NCBI RefSeq assembly: GCF_002776525.5
Contig: NC_045443.1
Location: 52,364,168-52,428,167 of the forward strand
From: Piliocolobus tephrosceles
Taxonomy: Eukaryota; Chordata; Mammalia; Primates; Cercopithecidae
Reading direction: 5' to 3'
DNA: 64,000 bases
Shown here: one piece after another, positions 58,646-64,000 of the stretch
Layout of the letters: each line of letters begins with the position of its first letter
How positions within the stretch are numbered: the first letter of the stretch is position 1
Position numbers and translations under genes: made by a program
Notes under the pieces: model-generated
Told to the model about the DNA's origin: nothing
The model's input: the letters and a program-made list of their open reading frames with translations, nothing else
Database searches by the model: none

Positions 58646-60790
58646 TGCCCAAATCTCTGCTAGCTCGCAAAACTTCAATCAGTTAAAGCTAATTAACATG
58701 GAGACTTCTGTGGAAGGCTGGTCGACAAGTATATGTTAGTCACTTCATACTCGAATTTTGTAGTGTTTGCAGTCAACTCTAGATGGTGCTTATCATAGCA
58801 CACGTAATTAACTATATTTGTTTCTTGCAATGAACTCTAAATCTCATAGTTTTCTACATTCTCTTCATCCAATCCAGTGCCTACTGAGGAATAAATAAAA
58901 TAAATAAGGCAGCAAATGACAGGAGATGACTGAAGGTAATATGTTCACCTATAAAATAAGATTAAAATGTGGCATTTGATGGGGCTTAATATAAAAATGT
59001 AAGCCTAGATTAAGGATGTCTATTATAGAATAATTATTGGATTGGACTCGATGACAGGCAATATGAAAAAAATATTTAGGTGTTAGAAAACTACAAGTGG
59101 AGTGTTTATGAGCATTGAAGAGATAATTCAATTGTATGATACAATAATGTCCCTTTGTATCATACATATCTCAAAAATTCTGTTTAGTTTATCCTTTAAA
59201 AAGCCCTTTTCTTGGTAAACAGAGCATAAAATTGTTGTAAAATATAAGGCACCAAAATAAAAATTAAAAAATTTCCATTTATGTCTAGGCTCATCTAATG
59301 GTCTTCTCAACAAGTTCAGAGGTTGTCCTCCAGGAATGGTTTAGCAAGTCAGAATATAGAGTGACTGTATTTCGATGCAGACTAGGGCAAACACCTTAAT
59401 AAAATATGCATTGCATTTATTTGTGTTTCTAAAGTAACAGTAGATGATTAGCATTATGCTGAACACCTGCATCAAATGGAACTTATTTTGAAATCGTATT
59501 TTTAATTTTTTTTAAGAAACAATAAAAACATCAAAGCTTTTGCACTAAAAAAAAAATAAAAAATAAAAAGTCTTTTGAAGTAAAAGAATAATCAATATTA
59601 TCATAAATTTAGAAATTATGTCATATGAGAAAATATTTAGGGTACTAATGATATGAAGCTTGACAAAAAAATTGCTTATAAAATAAATAAATGCTCCCTT
59701 CAAATATTAAGATTACTATGTTCTCCAAAATTATGGACTTGCTTTTCTTTTTATACTTATAGGTGTGCAACTGGTGTTTATCAAACATTCAATTAGTAAA
59801 TATATATATATTTTTTTTTCATGGTACATGCATATTTATCATTTTATAATTTATATATAAACAACAGTATAAAATATTTTGAAATTTTAATAGAAAAATA
59901 AGAATTAATAAATGAAATTATACAAAATGATCAATATATTTTAATAATATAACTTTACAGTATAACTTTTAATTTTACTAATGGTATAAATATTAATTTC
60001 ATTTTAATTAAATATACATTATTATACTTGCAAATACTTATGTAATTATTGTGTGAAATGATCTGCAAGTCTTATTACAAGTTTATTTTACCTAGTACTT
60101 GGTTAAGTGGGTTGTCATAGTGCAAAGTTAATGCTTCACAATAATGTGGATCCATTTTAAATGAAGTGGAAATCACAATAATTATGCTTCAATCCCATTC
60201 AAATATTTTTTTGAAATCGAGTGACTACATTTCTGTTTTTTCTAATGTTAATGAGCTGTCTTGATTTTGCATTTCTATGTAATTTTTTAAAAGCACAAAA
60301 ATGTTTTATTAAGAAAATGCTTTGAAAGATTAAAATGATTATGTTTTCAAGTTTTCTAATGAGTAGATGAGTATTTTTATATTTAATGAGTTTAAATAAT
60401 TTCCAGTAACAAAAATCATGGAAAGAATTTCAAACAGTCAATTTCCAAATTTCTCTTTTAATTCAACTTTCTTTTGATAATGGGTTACTTTTTCACATAC
60501 TTTTAAAACACCACCTGTTTTGGAACAGAGGAAGGGGGTAATATCTTCAAGAAGACATATTATTGATGGAGACCTGTTGTCATAGGGAAGGGAAAACTAG
60601 GCTATGTCTACTTATAAAATAAAATTCCATAATTCTCTTCAGTGTGTCTTTTAAAATACTTTACATAAGAAATTCTGATCCTGTATCTGATACAAGTTTT
60701 TAAATTATTACTTAGCATATCATCATACATTTCTTATTTGCTTCTCTTCCTTTTTTTCTTCTCCACCTCCCCTTCCCTCTCCTTTCTCTT
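58646..60790. other. A/T-rich intergenic DNA, nothing recognised
   Basis: No gene or transposon is identified. Short A-rich runs lie near 59545-59570 and a (TA)n-type run near 59800-59812. Composition is extremely A/T-rich from 59800 to 60060. Confidence 0.45.
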
Positions 60791-60794
60791 CCTA

Positions 60795-60885
60795 CAGCCC
60801 TTTAAAAATGTAAAATACATCTCAGGTGGAAGTCTGTATCAAAACAGTCCTTGGCCTGCAGGCTATGGTTTGCTGGCCTGTAGAA
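60795..60885. mobile_element. Old hAT-type DNA transposon fragment
   Basis: The run tttaaaaatgtaaaatacat ... ggcctgcaggctatggtttgctggcctg resembles the end of Charlie/MER-type hAT elements (ggccatagtttgctgacc). Short and diverged. Confidence 0.5.
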
Positions 60886-62930
60886 TAAATGATGGCAAAG
60901 GGCTAGAGTACAAAGGTATACCATTTTCTTCGCAAGTTATGCAAATAAATTATGGTGTTATCTATTAATCTGTAAACGTTCATTCCCAAAATCAATAACT
61001 GGATATTTAGTGCCAGAATTATTTTGATTTATTCCAATAAATGGGCCATAACTGAAAAGACAGTTGCAATTGAATTTACTATCTAATTCAGCTTATGGGT
61101 TCATTGTCATCTGCTAAAATTTATCTGTGTTAGGAGAGGCAGACAGTTGAGTTGAATGGGTATGTGGATTAAGTCACCACTCCTGCATCTTTCTTTTTTA
61201 AGTCTTTGATGGTGGCACTAGCTGTGAAGTTTTTCCAAGGATATAGTGATACTGTCTGTTGATTATCTGTTAGTGAGGGAGAACTCATAGTTTTCCACTT
61301 GCCCTGAATACATGTGTTTTAACTATATGCACAGGACAATTTTGCACATGCACTAGGATCACTGTAAAACAGACTAGCACATAATCACAGCTTATCAGGA
61401 AAATGTCTTCTGACTCCAATATCTTCCACTCTTGTAAGTGAAAACACTGGCATTCTATAGTCATTGTAATTAAGATTAGCTCAGAAATGAGGTTGAATAA
61501 CCTCTGAAAAATCCGTGTTTCATTGATTTCACTGTACAATTTTTTTGGGAAAGGACCACATATCTTTTGAAGGACACTAGTGGAAGATTTAGATATTAAT
61601 ATGCATGACAGTTTTGCAAAGACAACTTTCTTCATGGGTTCTGGTTCTATGAAATGATTGAAGTCTGTAATGGAATAAGGAGCTTTAACTCCATTATGAT
61701 GGCTAATTCATTCTTCCTTTCACTTATCCTAGAGTTATTTCAATTATATGGACCAGTTAGAAACGTAATGGGCTGCCTATTTATTTTAGTCCTGGGAATT
61801 CCATGATCTGTTGTTCACTACTAAAGTGCATCATGCAATTTTGATAACTACTTTGGCCATACTGACCAATAGGTAACCACACTGAATATATTCATATCAG
61901 TTAAGTGCTATTACATAGCCTCTGACTTCCTGTGATCCATTATGTACACTGAAATCAGGGAGTTAATTTTAACAAAAGCATCTTCCATCTTCATTTCAAA
62001 CCAGTGGTTACAATACTTTTTAAAGCTGCTAGCAAATACTCTTGTGAATATTTTAATATCTTGCCAAAGATTTTCCTCTGGGTATTCTCCAGTTACACAG
62101 CTGAGGGATATGTAAGTAAATTACATACAATAAAGCTGTTCCATATTACAATTGCTCTAAGTTTTAGATTTATATTTACATATATGGAATACACACACAC
62201 ATACACACATATATGTAATTTCCAATTGGTATCCTTTCAGATTTCCAATCAATTAACTTTCACAAAAGATACCTGGGAAGGATGTAAATTTAACTGATGT
62301 TGCTGTATAATAAACTGCAGGATCAGAGCCTACCTTTGTTTTCAGCACCAAGTGACATGAGGATTTAAGAGAAAATAAATTTATTTAGGACAGTCATGGG
62401 AACTTCATGGTTTGCTGATTATTACATAATTCAAGATAATAATTTAAGGCTACAACCTTGTAATTTTATTTCTTTAAGATCCTCAATAGGGATAGAAATA
62501 GCCTTCCCAGACTTGACTACTCATCTTCTTTCAGGGTAATGATCAAGATAAAAGTGGTTGGGAATTATATAGACTTACTTTGAAAATTCAAAATTCCATT
62601 TCGGTCATTCAAAGAATGATGTACCTTTCTTTTCCCTAAGACCAAATCTAGATAAGCCTGGTGCCATACCTTCCAGGTGGTAATTTGGACACAAGGGGGA
62701 CTAAGAAATGAGGGTTTGATACTTGTTGAAATCTAAAAACAATTTCCTTTTTCTTCATTTATCTGACTCTTCTAGATGAAAGATCTGAATATGAGTCGGG
62801 TATGACTGGGAGAAAAAAAAAAAAAAAGGTGAAGCTATAGCTACAGGAATGGAGAACCCAGATTTGAAGGAAGTATAGGTAGAGAAAAAGCTGGCATCTG
62901 AGGAGAAAACACCTTGTATACTCAGGGGCC
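60886..62930. other. A/T-rich intergenic DNA, nothing recognised
   Basis: Nothing nameable except a short CA/TA microsatellite (62191-62215) and an A15-16 run (about 62813-62827). Confidence 0.45.
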
Positions 62931-62939
62931 ATGGAGAGA

Positions 62940-63390
62940 GGTATTAGTAATCTTTGCCTTTAAGAAGTATCCCGGGCGCTTTCTTCCAGAAGAAAACTTC
63001 CACTCTATGTCTCCCCAAGTGCCGCAAGAGCTTTGATTTTGATTAACTGCTGCATCTTCCATCCTTTACCAGACAGAGATGGCCCTGTCAGGATAACAGA
63101 GACAATAAGGTACTATTACACCTCCCGCATGTCGCTTGATAGTGACAGGAGTCAGTCAAACGCCTAGGCAGATAAGGGCACGTCCCCAGTGAAATCTCAC
63201 CTCCAAGCCAAAGACAGTTTAATACCTGAAAACCAAGCTGCAAGTTAAATCCTTGAACTGAATTGAGAACCTGTCTTCCCACTTGGTGCACTTTTCTCTG
63301 ACTGATGCTCACCCTTCACCTATTTTACATAAACTTACTCTTTCCTAATTGGTTTTCTACACTGTTGTGCCCACCTTTGAGTGATGTCTT
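62940..63390. repeat. Higher-complexity block, possibly an old LTR
   Basis: This block is richer in G+C than its surroundings (for example cccgggcgctttcttcc near 62972, catgtcgcttgatagtgacagg near 63129, gcctaggcagataagggcacg near 63162). It has the feel of an old retroviral LTR (tcacctccaagccaaagac, aaccaagctgcaagttaaatcc). I cannot assign a family or exact ends. Confidence 0.3.
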
Positions 63391-64000
63391 TCTTTTTTAC
63401 TGACCAGAGTATTAATGTCTTCTAGTGGGGAAAAGTTAAGCAGGTTTGCAAGTAATCTTTAAAAAGACTGGGAATTTACTATGCATGGGGTCCCCCATTT
63501 GTGAATTGGGTGCATTGTGTGCACATTAGGGCTTCCTCCACATTGTCCTCCATCTTTACGGGAAAAGAGATGCTGACAAGAACATGAAGAATGATTCCAG
63601 GAAATCGCACAAACTATGTAGGTTTCCATCCTTTGGCCAGAATTTAGCCACAAGGTCACTATAAATTGTACCAAAGGCAAGGACATGGAAACTTCTATTA
63701 ATATGGAAGAAGTGAAAAATGGTTATCTATTAAGGAATATGTTTCAGACCACTAGACAATATCCCAAAGACTGCAGAAAATATAACTTGCAGAAAAGAAG
63801 GTCAAGTTTATACAGGACATAAAATGTTCAGTTGTACCTGATGAATTAATGATGTGCATTTAGCTTGAGGTAGAATTTTGTCTATGACAGGCTACGTTCT
63901 CCATTTTATATTCCCACATTTTAGTCTCACATAAAATAATAGTTTTCTTTTTTATGTCTGTCAAAGTTTAATGTAGTATTTCAATTAAGGTAAAGAATGT
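63391..64000. other. Intergenic DNA to the window edge, nothing recognised
   Basis: No feature is identified. Confidence 0.4.

Noticed and set aside
56000..64000. Search for further OR genes or OR pseudogenes (PMYFFL, DRY, KAFSTCSSH, PMLNP remnants)
   Set aside because: None is seen by eye in this stretch or in the other intergenic parts of the window. Very old pseudogenes could still be missed without a profile search.

Overview
The window is primate nuclear DNA: A/T-rich, packed with LINE-1, Alu, MaLR/ERV and old DNA-transposon copies, and carrying two intact single-exon olfactory receptor (OR) coding regions. The first (20387-21337, 316 codons) matches OR10A7 and the second (55001-55939, 312 codons) matches OR6C74. 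In human these are neighbours in the chromosome 12q13 OR cluster, in the same order and orientation, so this is most likely the orthologous cluster. The youngest Alu (37017-37314) carries substitutions I associate with Old World monkey AluY (YR-type) copies, so the source is probably a cercopithecid such as a macaque, baboon or relative. A run of exactly 100 N (5597-5696) marks an assembly gap.

Layout. 1-828: 5' UTR of a minus-strand L1 that continues off the left edge. 3.3-4.3 kb: a short L1 3' end and a CpG-rich LTR-like element. 5.9-12.3 kb: an older minus-strand L1 split by a near full-length L1PA-type copy (6737-12024) that carries an apparent 3' transduction, a large ORF2 deletion and an odd insertion in ORF1. 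12.7-14.5 kb: ancient L1. 16.1 kb: AluS. 20.4-21.3 kb: OR10A7, with a twin-primed (5'-inverted) L1 starting a few bases after its stop codon. 22-30 kb: degraded MIR, LTR-type and ancient L1/HAL1-like material. 30.5-33.5 kb: Alu, a 32-bp-arm palindrome, and a THE1/MST MaLR provirus followed by an inverted third LTR. 34.3-37.0 kb: an essentially full-length Tigger-type DNA transposon with a broken transposase. 37.0-47.5 kb: young AluY and two long old plus-strand L1s, each interrupted by later insertions (younger L1 3' ends, a MaLR LTR, a processed retrocopy). 49.65-50.9 kb: an ERV1 (MER52-like) LTR with an internal tandem duplication. 55.0-55.9 kb: OR6C74. 56-64 kb: MIR, MADE1, L2 and mostly unannotated A/T-rich DNA.

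The only genes that look functional are the two ORs. Both encode seven-transmembrane G-protein-coupled odorant receptors. Each open frame is preceded within about 20 bp by a candidate splice acceptor, as expected for OR genes with non-coding 5' exons. Everything else is repeats, pseudogene remnants or apparently unique intergenic DNA. I found no sign of a new biological system. The most interesting items are structural: the L1 landing on the OR10A7 stop codon, the templated fold-back insertion in an L1 ORF1, the L1 3' transduction, and the duplicated LTR. Repeat family names come from memory of consensus sequences and should be confirmed with RepeatMasker/Dfam.
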